This document shows, piece by piece, positions 7,802-16,783 of a stretch of 33,153 nt of DNA. Under the pieces are notes generated by a model, which had not been told where the DNA came from, ran no database searches, and worked only from the letters and a program-made list of their open reading frames with translations. The DNA comes from Muribaculaceae bacterium (GTDB lineage Bacteria > Bacteroidota > Bacteroidia > Bacteroidales > Muribaculaceae). Position 1 is the first letter of the stretch; each line of letters begins with the position of its first letter. The translations under genes and the position numbers were made by a program. The stretch spans positions 1-33,153 of the forward strand of contig JAFZPB010000180.1 of assembly GCA_017552595.1 (NCBI GenBank), written 5' to 3'.

Positions 7802-8295
7802 TGATAGTTACCCAATGCACAATTCATACATAATTGACGACGGGAAAAGCAGACAACAAAGGAAAACTAAACAATATGAGTTTTACATAAATTTCCATGA
7901 ATTAGATTACCCATGAATAATTCATAATAATTATATGTTTATCTCTGTGTGTCCCGCGTCCCATGAACAGTTGGACAGTCAACCGAATTCAGTTATTTAC
8001 CCAACCATCTATACAACAATCATTTAAGTTGTTTATGCTGTCTAAAGTTGTTTTCGTTGTCTGCCTTTTTGTGTCCGCACTTGGGACAGTGGGACACGGG
8101 ACAGTCAACTTTTTTAAGGCATCATAAAGTATAAAGATGAAAGTTTATAGTTTAAAGGTGGTTGTTTTTCGTTGTTCGTGTTGTTTTCTTTTTAATAAAC
8201 TTTTGGATTTAAAACGGATGTTTTTCGGTTTTTTGATGATTTTTTTTCGTTTTTGCTGCAACCTTTTTGCAACTTGCAACGTCAATTAAGCAGAA

Positions 8296-8312
8296 ACGAT
8301 AAAAAATATCGT
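8296..8312. promoter_or_regulatory. Operator-like inverted repeat at the sigma-operon promoter
   Basis: ACGATA (8296-8301) and TATCGT (8307-8312) form a perfect 6-bp inverted repeat around AAAAA. Its last base is the first base of the -7 box TAACTTTG, so a bound regulator would touch the promoter. The assignment as an operator is inference. Confidence 0.4.
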
Positions 8313-8319
8313 AACTTTG
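8312..8319 (+). promoter_or_regulatory. -7 box of the DUF6249-sigma factor operon
   Basis: TAACTTTG matches TAnnTTTG exactly. There is no TTTG at the right distance upstream, so the promoter may need an activator or an alternative sigma factor. The start codon is 90 bases downstream. Confidence 0.55.
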
Positions 8320-8329
8320 TAAAATAATG

Positions 8330-8397
8330 ACGAGTCTCGTCGGAGGAATTAAAAAGGGTTCTGACCTCTATGCGGCTCTAAACAACAACCAGAACCC
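8330..8397 (+). promoter_or_regulatory. Structured 5' leader with two hairpins
   Basis: ACGAG-T-CTCGT (8330-8340) is a tight palindrome. GGGTTCTG (8356-8363) pairs perfectly with CAGAACCC (8390-8397), closing 12 bases before the ATG at 8410. A GGAGG run at 8342-8346 can pair partly with CCTC at 8365-8368. A regulatory leader is plausible but unproven. Confidence 0.45.
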
Positions 8398-8409
8398 GAC
8401 AGACATAAA

Positions 8410-9042
8410 ATGAAAAGTATCGTAAAAATCTTGACAATGGCGCTGGTGATGATGGCTATGGCAACCGCCACTTCTTTCGCCCAAAATGCCCAAAATCCGA
8501 AGGACTCGAAAGCCGAAACCGAACTTGCAACCGCTCTCACAGCCGAGGCCGACAGCACCGCTGTAGAAGCAATCGAATCAGCCAAAGACTTTGAAGGCGA
8601 CCTCCCTGGAAAATTATCAGAAATAGTCAACGACGGAACAAAAAGTGTGGTCGTATGGATTCCAATTATTGGCATTGTCTTTTCTATCGGTGGTCCGATT
8701 CTGCTCGTGATTCTGATTTTCTACTTCTCCTACCGCAACAAACGCAACCGCTTCAAAGTGATTGAAAAAGCCATCGAGCACGGAGTGGCTAACGAACAAC
8801 TCGAAAAACTCTTCGAAGAACAAAAGAGTCACCGCCGCTCCCCCATCTTCTCCGGAATGGCATGCTTTATGGCAGGTGTGGGATGTTTCGCCGCCACATG
8901 GATGTTCTCTGGCGGAAAAATACTCGGAATCATCGGTCTGATTGCCATGACGGTAGGTCTCGGAACGATTATCGCCTACAACATCGAGAAGAAAGACAAA
9001 GAGAAAGAATCGGAAAAAAAGAATTCCGACGACGCCGAATAA
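8410..9042 (+). CDS. DUF6249-like membrane protein
   Basis: This is a 210-residue protein. It has a signal peptide (about residues 1-24, ending TSFAQ) and an extracytoplasmic Ala/Glu-rich stretch. One strong membrane segment lies at about 83-109 (from WIPIIGIVF to FYFSYR), followed by a charged linker. Two more hydrophobic segments lie at about 145-165 and 177-195, and the tail is Lys/Glu-rich. The arrangement of a WIPI...G-rich helix followed by a basic segment resembles the DUF6249 family of Bacteroidetes membrane proteins. It is first in a three-gene operon, 3 bases ahead of an ECF sigma gene, so it may sense or respond to envelope state. That role is inference. Confidence 0.75.
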   Translation: MKSIVKILTMALVMMAMATATSFAQNAQNPKDSKAETELATALTAEADSTAVEAIESAKDFEGDLPGKLSEIVNDGTKSVVVWIPIIGIVFSIGGPILLVILIFYFSYRNKRNRFKVIEKAIEHGVANEQLEKLFEEQKSHRRSPIFSGMACFMAGVGCFAATWMFSGGKILGIIGLIAMTVGLGTIIAYNIEKKDKEKESEKKNSDDAE

Positions 9043-9045
9043 GCA

Positions 9046-9576
9046 ATGAAACCGCTTAGCCGAATAGCAGAGGCTCAACTGATAGCCCGATGCGTCGTGG
9101 CCGATGACCGCGACGCCTTCGGGCGTCTGGTGGAAAACTATCAGCCCGGACTTCGGCGATTTCTACTCAATCTCGCCGGCGACGCCGACCTTGCCGACGA
9201 CCTCGCTCAAGACTCGTTCATAAAGGCATATCTGTCGATTCGGTCGTTCCGCGGAGTGTCGATGTTCAAGACATGGTTATGGCGAATCGCCTACAACGAA
9301 TTTCTCAACTATACGAGGAAGATGCACGATGTCCGCGCCGATTTCGACGAAAATCCCGTGGAATCCGACATCACCGACACGGCGGCATCGTTGGAAGCGA
9401 AAATGGACGTGACGACCCTGCTGGAATCACTTCCGGTCAACCAACGAACTGCGGTTTTGCTTTTCTACTTGGATGACCGTCCCATCAAAGAAATAGCGAA
9501 AATAATGCAAGTGGAGGAAGGCACGGTCAAATCCCTTCTCTCGCGAGCACGTCAGAAAATGAAAGAAATTGATTAA
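9046..9576 (+). CDS. ECF-type RNA polymerase sigma factor
   Basis: This 176-residue sigma-70 family protein has only regions 2 and 4. Region 2 includes LAQDSFIKAYLSIRSFRG and the FKTWLWRIAYNEFLNYTRK segment that melts and contacts the -10 element. Region 4 has the helix-turn-helix IKEIAKIMQVEEGTVKSLLS, followed by RARQKMKE. It starts 3 bases after the DUF6249-like gene and is followed after 16 bases by a small two-TM protein that may act as its membrane anti-sigma partner. The target promoters are unknown. The unusual leader and inverted repeat at 8296-8397 could reflect autoregulation. Confidence 0.93.
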   Translation: MKPLSRIAEAQLIARCVVADDRDAFGRLVENYQPGLRRFLLNLAGDADLADDLAQDSFIKAYLSIRSFRGVSMFKTWLWRIAYNEFLNYTRKMHDVRADFDENPVESDITDTAASLEAKMDVTTLLESLPVNQRTAVLLFYLDDRPIKEIAKIMQVEEGTVKSLLSRARQKMKEID

Positions 9577-9592
9577 ACAACCAGTTTAGATT

Positions 9593-9889
9593 ATGACTGA
9601 TAACGAATTGAAAAATAAATTGCAAGCCGGATGTCGCCGCCCAGCCGACGACCCGTTCTTCACCCGCAAAGTGATGAATCGAATTCCCGAGCGTCAGCAC
9701 TCAAAAGCGCGTAGGGTTTTGGCTATAACCTACGCTTTGGCGGCACTCGTCGTCGTTGGATGGTGGATTTATATGTGCGGCAATTTCGACATGGAGAAAA
9801 TCCTGTCGCCGATGGGATGGCTGTCCGTAATGGCGATGTCGGCAGTGTCGTCGGTGGTTTTTGTCAAGGCCGCTAAATACGCGATGTAG
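9593..9889 (+). CDS. Small two-TM protein, possible anti-sigma factor
   Basis: This is a 98-residue protein. The soluble N-terminus (NELKNKLQAGCRRPADDPFF, then TRKVMNRIPER) has a pattern resembling the DUF5056-like and anti-sigma-like proteins that follow ECF genes in Bacteroidales. Two hydrophobic segments follow at about 41-62 and 70-95. There is no zinc-binding HxxxCxxC motif, so it is not a ZAS-type anti-sigma factor. Its position as last gene of the sigma operon supports an inhibitory or membrane-tethering role, but this is inference from context. The stop is only 3 bases from the convergent stop of the permease gene. Confidence 0.65.
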   Translation: MTDNELKNKLQAGCRRPADDPFFTRKVMNRIPERQHSKARRVLAITYALAALVVVGWWIYMCGNFDMEKILSPMGWLSVMAMSAVSSVVFVKAAKYAM

Positions 9890-9892
9890 CCG

Positions 9893-11122
9893 TTACTCGT
9901 AGCGGATTGTTTCAGCCGGCGACATCTTCGAAATCATCTGTGCCGGCAATATGAGCGTCACATACGAGAGCGCGACAAACACCAAATTTATGGCTAAGAT
10001 GTGCCACAGATTGATATCCGTCGGCACGAAGGTCAAATAATACGAATCCGGGTCGAGTGGAATAATATGCGTGAATTTCTGCAGGAAAAGCACACCGAGG
10101 GCTATGACGTTGCCTATCGCCAAACCGATAAGCACCAGTCGGATAGCCATCAAAATGAAAATGCGTTTTATCTGCTTGTTGGTCGAACCGAGGGCCTTCA
10201 AAATGCCGATGGTATTAACACGCTCAAGAATGATGATAATAAGGCTTGAAATCAACGTGAAAAGCGACACTATAGCCATCAGTACCAATACCACAACCAC
10301 ATTCATATTCAGCAAGTCAAGCCAGTTGAAATAGAGCGCACCGATTTTGTGGACGTTCTCAATAGCCATTCCCGACGAGCGTTCTCCACGGATACATTCC
10401 GCCAATATAATCTGCTCGAGTTGAGCGGCTTTGGCATCGATATCGGCATTGCCGACGTTGATTTCTATCCTGTTGGATTGGCCTGGCTCAAGCGAATTGA
10501 CATCTTGGGCGACACTGAGCGGCAGATAGGCGAACGATTTGTCGTAGTCGGTGAAATGGCTGTCGTAGATGCCTGAAATCGGCAATCGGCGGGCCTTGAT
10601 GGTGTTGTCAATGAAGAAGTATAGAAATACGCGGTCGCCCACCTTCAGCCGCATTTTGTCGGCATTCAGCGCCGAAATCAGCACGCCGTCGGTGTCGGTG
10701 GGCAATTTGCCCTCCTTCAGATTCGAGGAGAGAAATTCGGTGTCGTAGTCCTTGCCGATACCACGGAAAACGAGACCACAGAAATCGTCGTCGGTCTTAA
10801 GTATGCCCGACTGTTGCACGACGGAAGCCACGCTCTTCGGCTCGATGCCGGAAATGAGATTTCGCACCGAATCAGTCAGATTTAGCCAATCGGGCTGTTC
10901 GTCGATATAATCGGAAGCGCTGACAAGGGCGATGTGGGGGTTAAAACCCATGATTCGGTTTGTGATTTCTTTTTTGAAGCCCACGACAATCGACACCGAC
11001 AGGAGCATGACTATGAGCGACACGGCCACACCCGCCACCGCGATTACAATGCTGGGCGAAAGCGTCGATTGATTGCCCGAACGATACTTCAGGCGGCGCG
11101 AAAAGAACAATTCAAACTTCAT
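9893..11122 (-). CDS. FtsX/LolC-E-like ABC transporter permease
   Basis: This is a membrane subunit of the MacB/LolC-E superfamily of ABC transporters; members release lipoproteins from the inner membrane or act as mechanotransmitters. The start is the ATG at 11122 (MKFELFFSRRL). An upstream TTG is possible, but it overlaps the promoter box. A first membrane helix lies at about 25-50. A large extracytoplasmic domain follows, then the FtsX domain with three helices at about 270-300, 320-345 and 375-400, including LERVNTIGILKALGSTNKQI, the coupling-helix signature. The protein is 409 residues long, as in LolC/LolE. No ATPase gene (LolD-like) is adjacent, so the partner must be elsewhere. Calling it lolC or lolE would be a guess. 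Confidence 0.85.
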   Translation of the reverse strand: MKFELFFSRRLKYRSGNQSTLSPSIVIAVAGVAVSLIVMLLSVSIVVGFKKEITNRIMGFNPHIALVSASDYIDEQPDWLNLTDSVRNLISGIEPKSVASVVQQSGILKTDDDFCGLVFRGIGKDYDTEFLSSNLKEGKLPTDTDGVLISALNADKMRLKVGDRVFLYFFIDNTIKARRLPISGIYDSHFTDYDKSFAYLPLSVAQDVNSLEPGQSNRIEINVGNADIDAKAAQLEQIILAECIRGERSSGMAIENVHKIGALYFNWLDLLNMNVVVVLVLMAIVSLFTLISSLIIIILERVNTIGILKALGSTNKQIKRIFILMAIRLVLIGLAIGNVIALGVLFLQKFTHIIPLDPDSYYLTFVPTDINLWHILAINLVFVALSYVTLILPAQMISKMSPAETIRYE

Positions 11123-11128
11123 CAGCCA

Positions 11129-11136
11129 CAAAATTA
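11129..11136 (-). promoter_or_regulatory. -7 box just upstream of the permease gene
   Basis: TAATTTTG on the minus strand ends only 6 bases before the ATG at 11122. No clear TTTG lies about 19 bases upstream. If used, the mRNA would have almost no leader. Confidence 0.55.
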
Positions 11137-11172
11137 CTAAAAAACTTCTTTTTCTCCCCTATTTTAGAGAAA

Positions 11173-11208
11173 TAAAAAAAGGAGTCGCCCAAGAGAGCGA
11201 CTTCCTTT
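11173..11208 (-). terminator. Rho-independent terminator of the glycogen operon
   Basis: On the minus strand AGGAAGTCGC (11206-11197) pairs with GCGACTCCT (11188-11180), with one bulged base and an 8-base loop. Seven T's follow (11180-11174). It lies 22 bases beyond the glycogen phosphorylase stop. Confidence 0.85.
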
Positions 11209-11230
11209 CAAATATATTACCTTTTGGAAA

Positions 11231-13789
11231 TTAAATCCAGTGGAGATAAGCGAAGTCCTGACGGTGAGGCAGATGGTCATTCTTCGGGAAGATACGGTAT
11301 CCCACACGGAACACACCTGCATCTTTCGCTTTCGTCTTGAGTTGATAAGTCAGAATACTGCCTTCCTCTTTAATCACCTTGAATTCACAGGTCTTCCAGT
11401 GGCGTTCTTCGCCGTCTTCCGAACGGAAGATGACTTGCTCTAAGCCGAGGTCGCGGCCAAGACCGTTGGTGTCGACAACGACGGTGACTTCGTAAGCGTC
11501 GCCTGCAGCAGAGTTTCCGTTAGCGAAAATGTCGGGTGCGTGGAAGTCGAGTACTTTTATGCCATCCCACGCTTCCACGATGCGCTCTTTCCACGCGACG
11601 ATTTCGCGGGCGCGGGCATAGTTTTTAGCGCGGAGTTTCTTCGCACGGTCGGCCTCTTTCACATAGAAACGTTCGATGTAGTCGTTAATCATGCGAGTCA
11701 TCGTGTAATGAGGAGCGATTTGTGCGATAGAATTCTTGATGTACTGAATCAACTCGGGTGAATATCCTTTCGAGTTCTTGGCGAAGTAGAGAGGAATGAT
11801 TTCGTTTTCAAGCATCGAGTAGATGGTGACTGCGTCGAGGCGGTCCTGTTGGGCCTGGTCGGTAAACGTACGTTTGTCGGTAAGGGCCCAGCCGGCACCC
11901 GGACGGTAACCTTCATACCACCAGCCGTCAAGAACTGAGAAGTTAAGCACACCGTTCATTTCGGCCTTTTCGCCTGAAGTACCGGAGGCTTCCAAAGGAC
12001 GTGTCGGAGTGTTGAGCCAAATATCAACGCCGGAAATCAAGCGCTTCGAAACCACCATGTCGTAGTTCTCAAGGAAGATAATCTTGCCGAGGAACTGCGG
12101 CATACGCGAAATTTCGACAATTCGTTTGATAAGACCCTGACCAGCACCGTCGGCGGGGTGAGCCTTGCCGGAGAACACGAACTGTACGGGGAACTGCTCG
12201 TTGTTGACGATGCGTTCGAGGCGTTCAAGGTCGGAGAAGAGCAGGTGGGCACGTTTGTAAGTGGCGAAACGGCGGGCGAAACCGATGATGAGTGCATCGG
12301 GGTTGATACGTTCGACAATCGACATGATTCGCGACGGGTCGCCTTGGTTTTTAAGCCATTTTTCGCGGAAATCGCGGCGTACGAAGTTGATAAACTTATT
12401 CTTCAGGCGCATACGCATTTCCCAAATTTCCTCGTCGGGGACATCATAGATGCGTTCCCAAACCTTCGGGTCGCTCTGATGTTGCATATAGTCCTTTCCG
12501 AGAGCCTTTTCGTAATATTCTTTCCATTCCGAAGCGGCCCATGTCGGCATGTGGACACCGTTGGTGACGTATCCCACGTGGGATTCTTCCCATGTGTAAC
12601 CGTTCCAAATTTCGGCGAACATTTTCTTCGACACTTCGCCGTGGAGCCAACTGACACCGTTTGCCTCTTGACAGGTGTTGAGGGCAAACACCGACATTGA
12701 GAAGCGGTCGGCTGAATCGGGATGTTCGCGACCCATATTCATGAGGTCGGGCCAACTGATGCCCAAGCGCGCGGGGAATTCGCCGAGATACTTGCCTATA
12801 AGGCCTTCGTCGAAGTAGTCGTGGCCTGCAGGCACGGGAGTGTGGACAGTATAAAGACCAGTTGAGCGAACCATCTCAAGGGCAGTGTTGAAATCGAGGC
12901 CTTCGCCTTCGACGTAATCAACAAGGCGTTGGAGGTTAAGAAGAGCGGCGTGGCCTTCGTTGCAGTGATAGATGTCGGCCTTGATACCAAGTTTTTTGAG
13001 CATCAAAATGCCGCCAATACCGAGAAGATATTCCTGCTTGATACGGTTTTCCCAATCGCCACCGTAGAGTTGGTGGGTAATCGAGCGGTCGTATTCGCTG
13101 TTCATGTCGAAGTCGGTGTCGAGAAGATACAACTTCATGCGACCGACGTTAACACGCCAAATGTGGGAATAGATAGTGCGACCGGGGTAAGGCACCGAAA
13201 GGATGGCGGGATGACCGTCCTTGTCCATTACCTGCTCGATAGGAAGTTGGTTGAAGTTTTGAGGTTCGTAGTTTGCAATCTGCTGTCCATCGACAGAGAG
13301 AGTTTGGGTGAAATATCCATAACGATAAAGGAAACCTACGGCAGTCATATCCACGCGGCTGTCCGACGCTTCTTTGATATAGTCGCCGGCAAGCACACCC
13401 AGGCCACCCGAATAAATCTTCAGTGCATTGCAAAGGCCGTATTCCATCGAGAAGTAAGCCACCGAAGGAATGTCCTTACGCATGGGGGTCTTCACATATT
13501 CCTTGAAATGGGCGTGAATGGTTTCGATGCGAGCCATCATAGTGGCATCGTTCATGATTTCGTTCATGCGCTCTGAACTGAGACGCTGAAGCACCATCAC
13601 GGGATTTTCGCCAGTGGCACGCCACAAATCGGGATTAAGTTCGCGGAAGAGGGTTTTCGCTTCGCTGTTCCAAGCCCACCAAAGATTTTTGGCGATTTCA
13701 TCCAGCGGTTTGAGTTTTGAAGGTAATTCCGACTTAACGGTAACGTCGCGCCATGTCGGAGCGTTAGTGTTGCTGACTTTAATTTTCAT
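11231..13789 (-). CDS. glgP: Alpha-glucan (glycogen) phosphorylase, GT35
   Basis: This enzyme releases glucose-1-phosphate from glycogen or maltodextrin using pyridoxal phosphate. The 852-residue protein belongs to the shorter-type bacterial phosphorylases with an N-terminal DUF3417 segment ([20 protein letters not shown]). Catalytic-core signatures are [59 protein letters not shown] and [21 protein letters not shown]608 in the last is the expected PLP-binding lysine. The start codon overlaps the glycogen synthase stop by four bases (ATGA), so synthesis and breakdown enzymes are translationally coupled. A strong terminator follows. Confidence 0.95.
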   Translation of the reverse strand: MKIKVSNTNAPTWRDVTVKSELPSKLKPLDEIAKNLWWAWNSEAKTLFRELNPDLWRATGENPVMVLQRLSSERMNEIMNDATMMARIETIHAHFKEYVKTPMRKDIPSVAYFSMEYGLCNALKIYSGGLGVLAGDYIKEASDSRVDMTAVGFLYRYGYFTQTLSVDGQQIANYEPQNFNQLPIEQVMDKDGHPAILSVPYPGRTIYSHIWRVNVGRMKLYLLDTDFDMNSEYDRSITHQLYGGDWENRIKQEYLLGIGGILMLKKLGIKADIYHCNEGHAALLNLQRLVDYVEGEGLDFNTALEMVRSTGLYTVHTPVPAGHDYFDEGLIGKYLGEFPARLGISWPDLMNMGREHPDSADRFSMSVFALNTCQEANGVSWLHGEVSKKMFAEIWNGYTWEESHVGYVTNGVHMPTWAASEWKEYYEKALGKDYMQHQSDPKVWERIYDVPDEEIWEMRMRLKNKFINFVRRDFREKWLKNQGDPSRIMSIVERINPDALIIGFARRFATYKRAHLLFSDLERLERIVNNEQFPVQFVFSGKAHPADGAGQGLIKRIVEISRMPQFLGKIIFLENYDMVVSKRLISGVDIWLNTPTRPLEASGTSGEKAEMNGVLNFSVLDGWWYEGYRPGAGWALTDKRTFTDQAQQDRLDAVTIYSMLENEIIPLYFAKNSKGYSPELIQYIKNSIAQIAPHYTMTRMINDYIERFYVKEADRAKKLRAKNYARAREIVAWKERIVEAWDGIKVLDFHAPDIFANGNSAAGDAYEVTVVVDTNGLGRDLGLEQVIFRSEDGEERHWKTCEFKVIKEEGSILTYQLKTKAKDAGVFRVGYRIFPKNDHLPHRQDFAYLHWI

Positions 13790-15471
13790 TGTTTATCGTT
13801 TTGTCTTTGATTTTTACGAGAAATTGCTAATTGGTAAGCCTCATGATAGTAGAGGATAAATTTCTGCCACGAAGCCAAATTGGATGTCGAGAAAGCCACA
13901 CGGCGGATGCGGTGGAGGGCCTTGTCGGGGCAGTTGATGAGGAAGGCGAGACTTTTGGCTATTGATTCCACAACACGGAAATAATTGGAGTCGGTGCGCT
14001 CAACCACTTCCACCCCACTCTTTTCGAATCCGGCGATTCCCGACGATGAAATCCAACGGCCGAAACCTGACAGCGACGTGGTGATTGTCGGCACCGAGAA
14101 GGCGATGCTCTCAAGCGGAGTGTAACCCCACGGCTCATAATACGACGGGAACACCGTAGCATCCATTCCGACAAGCAGGTCGTAGTAGTTCATGTTAAAG
14201 ATGCCGTCGTCGCCATTTAGATAGCACGGCACATAGACCACGTTCACGTTGGAGATTCTGTCGTTATGGAAGCCCAATTGAAGTATTCGTTGGTTGATGG
14301 GGTCGCTATCGAAATTGTGGAGCCAATGTGTCAAATGGCGGTTTTCGAGCCTTTCGTAAATCGACGACGACATCGCGGCGACCAAATCCTTGCGGGCTTC
14401 GCTGACCCATGCGGGCACAAGCACGAGGGCGAGAATCTTGTTGTTGCTCGTCAAAGTGCGGAGACGTGCCACTGAATCAAGGAAAACATCTATGCCTTTG
14501 TTGCGGTATTCGCAACGGCCCGAAGTCCCGAGAATGAACACATCTTCGTCGAGTTTGTAACCGAACAAATTCGACACTACCTCAAGAATTCGTACGCGCG
14601 CCTGCTCGCGTTTGTGCGCGTAGCGGGCCTTGATGGGCACAAGACGACGTTCAAAGCCGTTGGGCGTTATCACGTCGGGGTATTTTTCAAGCAACTTACC
14701 ACATTCCGATGCGGTAATTTGGCTGACAGTCGTAAAGCAATCGGCATTGTGGGCAACCGACTTTTCAAGCGAGTGCTTCGAATCGATATTGAGTTCGCTC
14801 GCCATCTGGTCGCCGTTGTAACCGTCCATGTAGTCGTAGAGTTGTTTTCCGTTGCCGCAAATGCTTCGGCCGATGCTCGTCGCGTGTGTTGTGAAGACTG
14901 TGGCGATATCGGGGTTTAACTCCTTGAGATAGAGCAGTCCCATGCCAGATGTCCATTCATCGAAATGTGCGACGATATCACGGTAGTTTGAGCGATAAAA
15001 ACGGGCGATGCTATCAATCACTATAGCCGAGGCTATTGCAAATGTGCAGCCTTCGTCGTAGTCGCCATAGCCATGAAGCGAATCCACATGGTAGCGCTCC
15101 CACATCTTCGTATAAACTTCATACTTAATGCGGTAAGCACCTTCAAAGTTAATCAAAACGGCGATAGGTTTGCCGGGGATTGCCCAACGTCCCACTCTGA
15201 CAGTGATGCCGTAGGGAAGTTCGGTCTTTGCAAGCCAATCCTTCAACGACGAACGGTTCTCGATAAAAAACGGCGAGGGCTTCTCGGCTGTCCATACGTC
15301 GGGGCCTATAAAAACAATATCGTCCTTGAATACTTGCTGAAGCGTTTTCGCTTTAGAACTCAGGACGGTATATATGCCCCCCACTTTGTTGCACACTTCC
15401 CAACTTGTTTCGAAAAGCAAGGCAGGGGAAAGCGGCTCAGAGGCATTCTCTTGGTTAGTTTTCTTATTCAT
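13786..15471 (-). CDS. Glycogen synthase, GT3 (eukaryotic-like) family
   Basis: This enzyme elongates glycogen from a nucleotide-glucose donor. The sequence is of the GT3 type. The N-terminus has [20 protein letters not shown], and [11 protein letters not shown] and [16 protein letters not shown] follow. The C-terminal donor site has [20 protein letters not shown] and [11 protein letters not shown] prefer the ATG at 15471 ([20 protein letters not shown]) because a TAATTTTG box sits 5 bases before it. An ATG at 15510 in the same frame would add 13 residues upstream of that box. From 15471 the protein has 561 residues. GT3 rather than the bacterial GlgA (GT5) type is usual in Bacteroidetes. It is the first gene of the pair with the phosphorylase. 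Confidence 0.9.
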   Translation of the reverse strand: MNKKTNQENASEPLSPALLFETSWEVCNKVGGIYTVLSSKAKTLQQVFKDDIVFIGPDVWTAEKPSPFFIENRSSLKDWLAKTELPYGITVRVGRWAIPGKPIAVLINFEGAYRIKYEVYTKMWERYHVDSLHGYGDYDEGCTFAIASAIVIDSIARFYRSNYRDIVAHFDEWTSGMGLLYLKELNPDIATVFTTHATSIGRSICGNGKQLYDYMDGYNGDQMASELNIDSKHSLEKSVAHNADCFTTVSQITASECGKLLEKYPDVITPNGFERRLVPIKARYAHKREQARVRILEVVSNLFGYKLDEDVFILGTSGRCEYRNKGIDVFLDSVARLRTLTSNNKILALVLVPAWVSEARKDLVAAMSSSIYERLENRHLTHWLHNFDSDPINQRILQLGFHNDRISNVNVVYVPCYLNGDDGIFNMNYYDLLVGMDATVFPSYYEPWGYTPLESIAFSVPTITTSLSGFGRWISSSGIAGFEKSGVEVVERTDSNYFRVVESIAKSLAFLINCPDKALHRIRRVAFSTSNLASWQKFILYYHEAYQLAISRKNQRQNDKQ

Positions 15472-15476
15472 CACTG

Positions 15477-15484
15477 CAAAATTA
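15477..15484 (-). promoter_or_regulatory. -7 box of the glycogen operon
   Basis: TAATTTTG on the minus strand lies 5 bases before the ATG at 15471. I see no good -33 TTTG at the usual spacing. Confidence 0.55.
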
Positions 15485-15577
15485 CTACTTATTTTTTCAT
15501 TATTTGTCATTTTAACAATATTTTGCTTTCGTTGGCAAATTTTTATACTTCAACCCCCAACTTTACCCACTTCAGGT

Positions 15578-15608
15578 TTTGCCATTAACGCAATTTTTCG
15601 TAAATTTG
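15578..15608 (+). promoter_or_regulatory. prfA promoter
   Basis: TTTG (15578-15581), 19 bases, then TAAATTTG (15601-15608) is a full match to the Bacteroidetes consensus. The ATG of prfA is at 15638. Confidence 0.85.
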
Positions 15609-15637
15609 CAACGCATTTTAACGCCATATTACAATTT

Positions 15638-16747
15638 ATGACCAACGACTCATTGATTTCCCGACTTAACGATATCGAAGCCCGCTATCAAGAAGTGAGC
15701 ACCCTCATCGCCGACCCCGACGTTATCGCCGACATGCAACGCTATGTCAGGTTGACAAAAGAATACAAGGACCTTGAGAGGCTTACCGCCGTGTCGCGCC
15801 GATATCGCGCGCTCATCGCCACAATCGACGAAGCGAAGGAAATTCTCGACAACGAAAAGGACCCCGATATGCGAGAAATGGCGAAGGAAGAACTCGACAA
15901 TGCCACCGAGGAGCGTCCTCGCCTTGAGGAGGAAATCAAACTGCTGCTTATCCCGGCCGACCCTGAAGACGGCAAAAACGCCATTGTCGAAATCCGCGGC
16001 GGAACAGGTGGCGACGAAGCCGCCATTTTTGCCGGCGACCTCTTCAAGATGTATTCGAAATATTGCGAATCGAAGGGATGGAATGTTGCCGTGACGAGTT
16101 TCAACGAGGGAACGGCAGGCGGATTCAAGGAAATTGTCTTCGCCGTATCGGGCGACAATGTTTATGGCACACTGAAATATGAAAGCGGCGTACATCGCGT
16201 GCAGCGAGTCCCTGCCACCGAGACTCAGGGCCGAGTGCACACATCGGCAGCCACAGTGGCCGTACTTCCCGAAGCCGAGGAATTCGATGTCGAAATCAAC
16301 GAAGGCGAAATCAAATGGGACACATTCCGCAGCGGCGGCGCCGGCGGCCAGAACGTCAACAAGGTTGAATCGGGCGTACGCCTACGCTATATGTGGCGCA
16401 ACCCCAACACGGGCGTTTCAGAGGAAATCCTTATCGAATGTACGGAAACCCGCGACCAGCCCAAAAACAAAGAACGTGCGCTCTCCCGCCTTCGCACTTT
16501 TATCTACGACCGCGAACATCAAAAATACCTCGATGACATCGCTTCTCGTCGCAAAACGATGGTATCAACCGGCGACCGCTCAGCGAAAATCCGCACATAC
16601 AACTATCCGCAGGGCCGCATCACCGACCATCGCATCAACTACACCATCTACAATCTGCAAGCCTTCATGAACGGCGACATCCAAGACTGCATCGACCACC
16701 TCATCATCGCCGAAAACGCCGAGCGCCTAAAAGAGACAGAACTATAA
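15638..16747 (+). CDS. prfA: Peptide chain release factor 1
   Basis: RF1 recognises UAA and UAG stop codons and triggers peptide release on the ribosome. The tripeptide anticodon is PAT in HRVQRVPATETQGRVHTSAA, which identifies RF1 rather than RF2. The catalytic GGQ is in RSGGAGGQNVNKVESGVRLR. The protein has 369 residues from the ATG at 15638 (MTNDSLISRLNDIEARYQEV). The frame is open further upstream, but that extension would run through the promoter. The gene is divergent from the glycogen operon and convergent with the 186-residue hypothetical gene, 36 bases away. Confidence 0.97.
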   Translation: MTNDSLISRLNDIEARYQEVSTLIADPDVIADMQRYVRLTKEYKDLERLTAVSRRYRALIATIDEAKEILDNEKDPDMREMAKEELDNATEERPRLEEEIKLLLIPADPEDGKNAIVEIRGGTGGDEAAIFAGDLFKMYSKYCESKGWNVAVTSFNEGTAGGFKEIVFAVSGDNVYGTLKYESGVHRVQRVPATETQGRVHTSAATVAVLPEAEEFDVEINEGEIKWDTFRSGGAGGQNVNKVESGVRLRYMWRNPNTGVSEEILIECTETRDQPKNKERALSRLRTFIYDREHQKYLDDIASRRKTMVSTGDRSAKIRTYNYPQGRITDHRINYTIYNLQAFMNGDIQDCIDHLIIAENAERLKETEL

Positions 16748-16783
16748 GGAACGACCGAAATCGGCCAGCGAAACCGTTCGCAA

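Larger units (their letters stand above)
7746..8409. other. 664-base region without a supported gene
   Basis: The region separates the minus-strand rimM operon from the plus-strand DUF6249-sigma operon. It is AT-rich and has no convincing reading frame. It holds the rimM-operon promoter (7770-7801). It also holds an imperfect inverted pair, TGTCCCGCGTCCCA at 7950-7963 and TGGGACACGGGACA at 8090-8103, and two direct copies of GGACAGTCAAC at 7973 and 8099. GGGACA occurs three times at 8083, 8091 and 8098, and GCAAC three times at 8258, 8269 and 8276. The structured leader of the next gene closes it. It may be the remains of a decayed element. Confidence 0.7.

Noticed and set aside
7990-8125. 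Possible 45-codon minus-strand peptide starting with TTG or TTA near 8120
   Set aside because: No good start codon, no promoter box, no recognisable family; the GGGACA repeats explain its composition. Kept only as a repeat finding.
12158-13576. Two long plus-strand frames (12158-12700, 12929-13576) opposite glycogen phosphorylase
   Set aside because: The phosphorylase frame carries all catalytic motifs; these are antisense shadows.
15374-15637. N-terminal extension of prfA
   Set aside because: The extension covers the glycogen operon's 5' end and the perfect prfA promoter; RF1 homologues begin near the ATG at 15638.
16748-16783. Small hairpin between prfA and the 186-residue gene
   Set aside because: Short stem (GAACG/CGTTC) and no T-run on either strand, so not called as a terminator.
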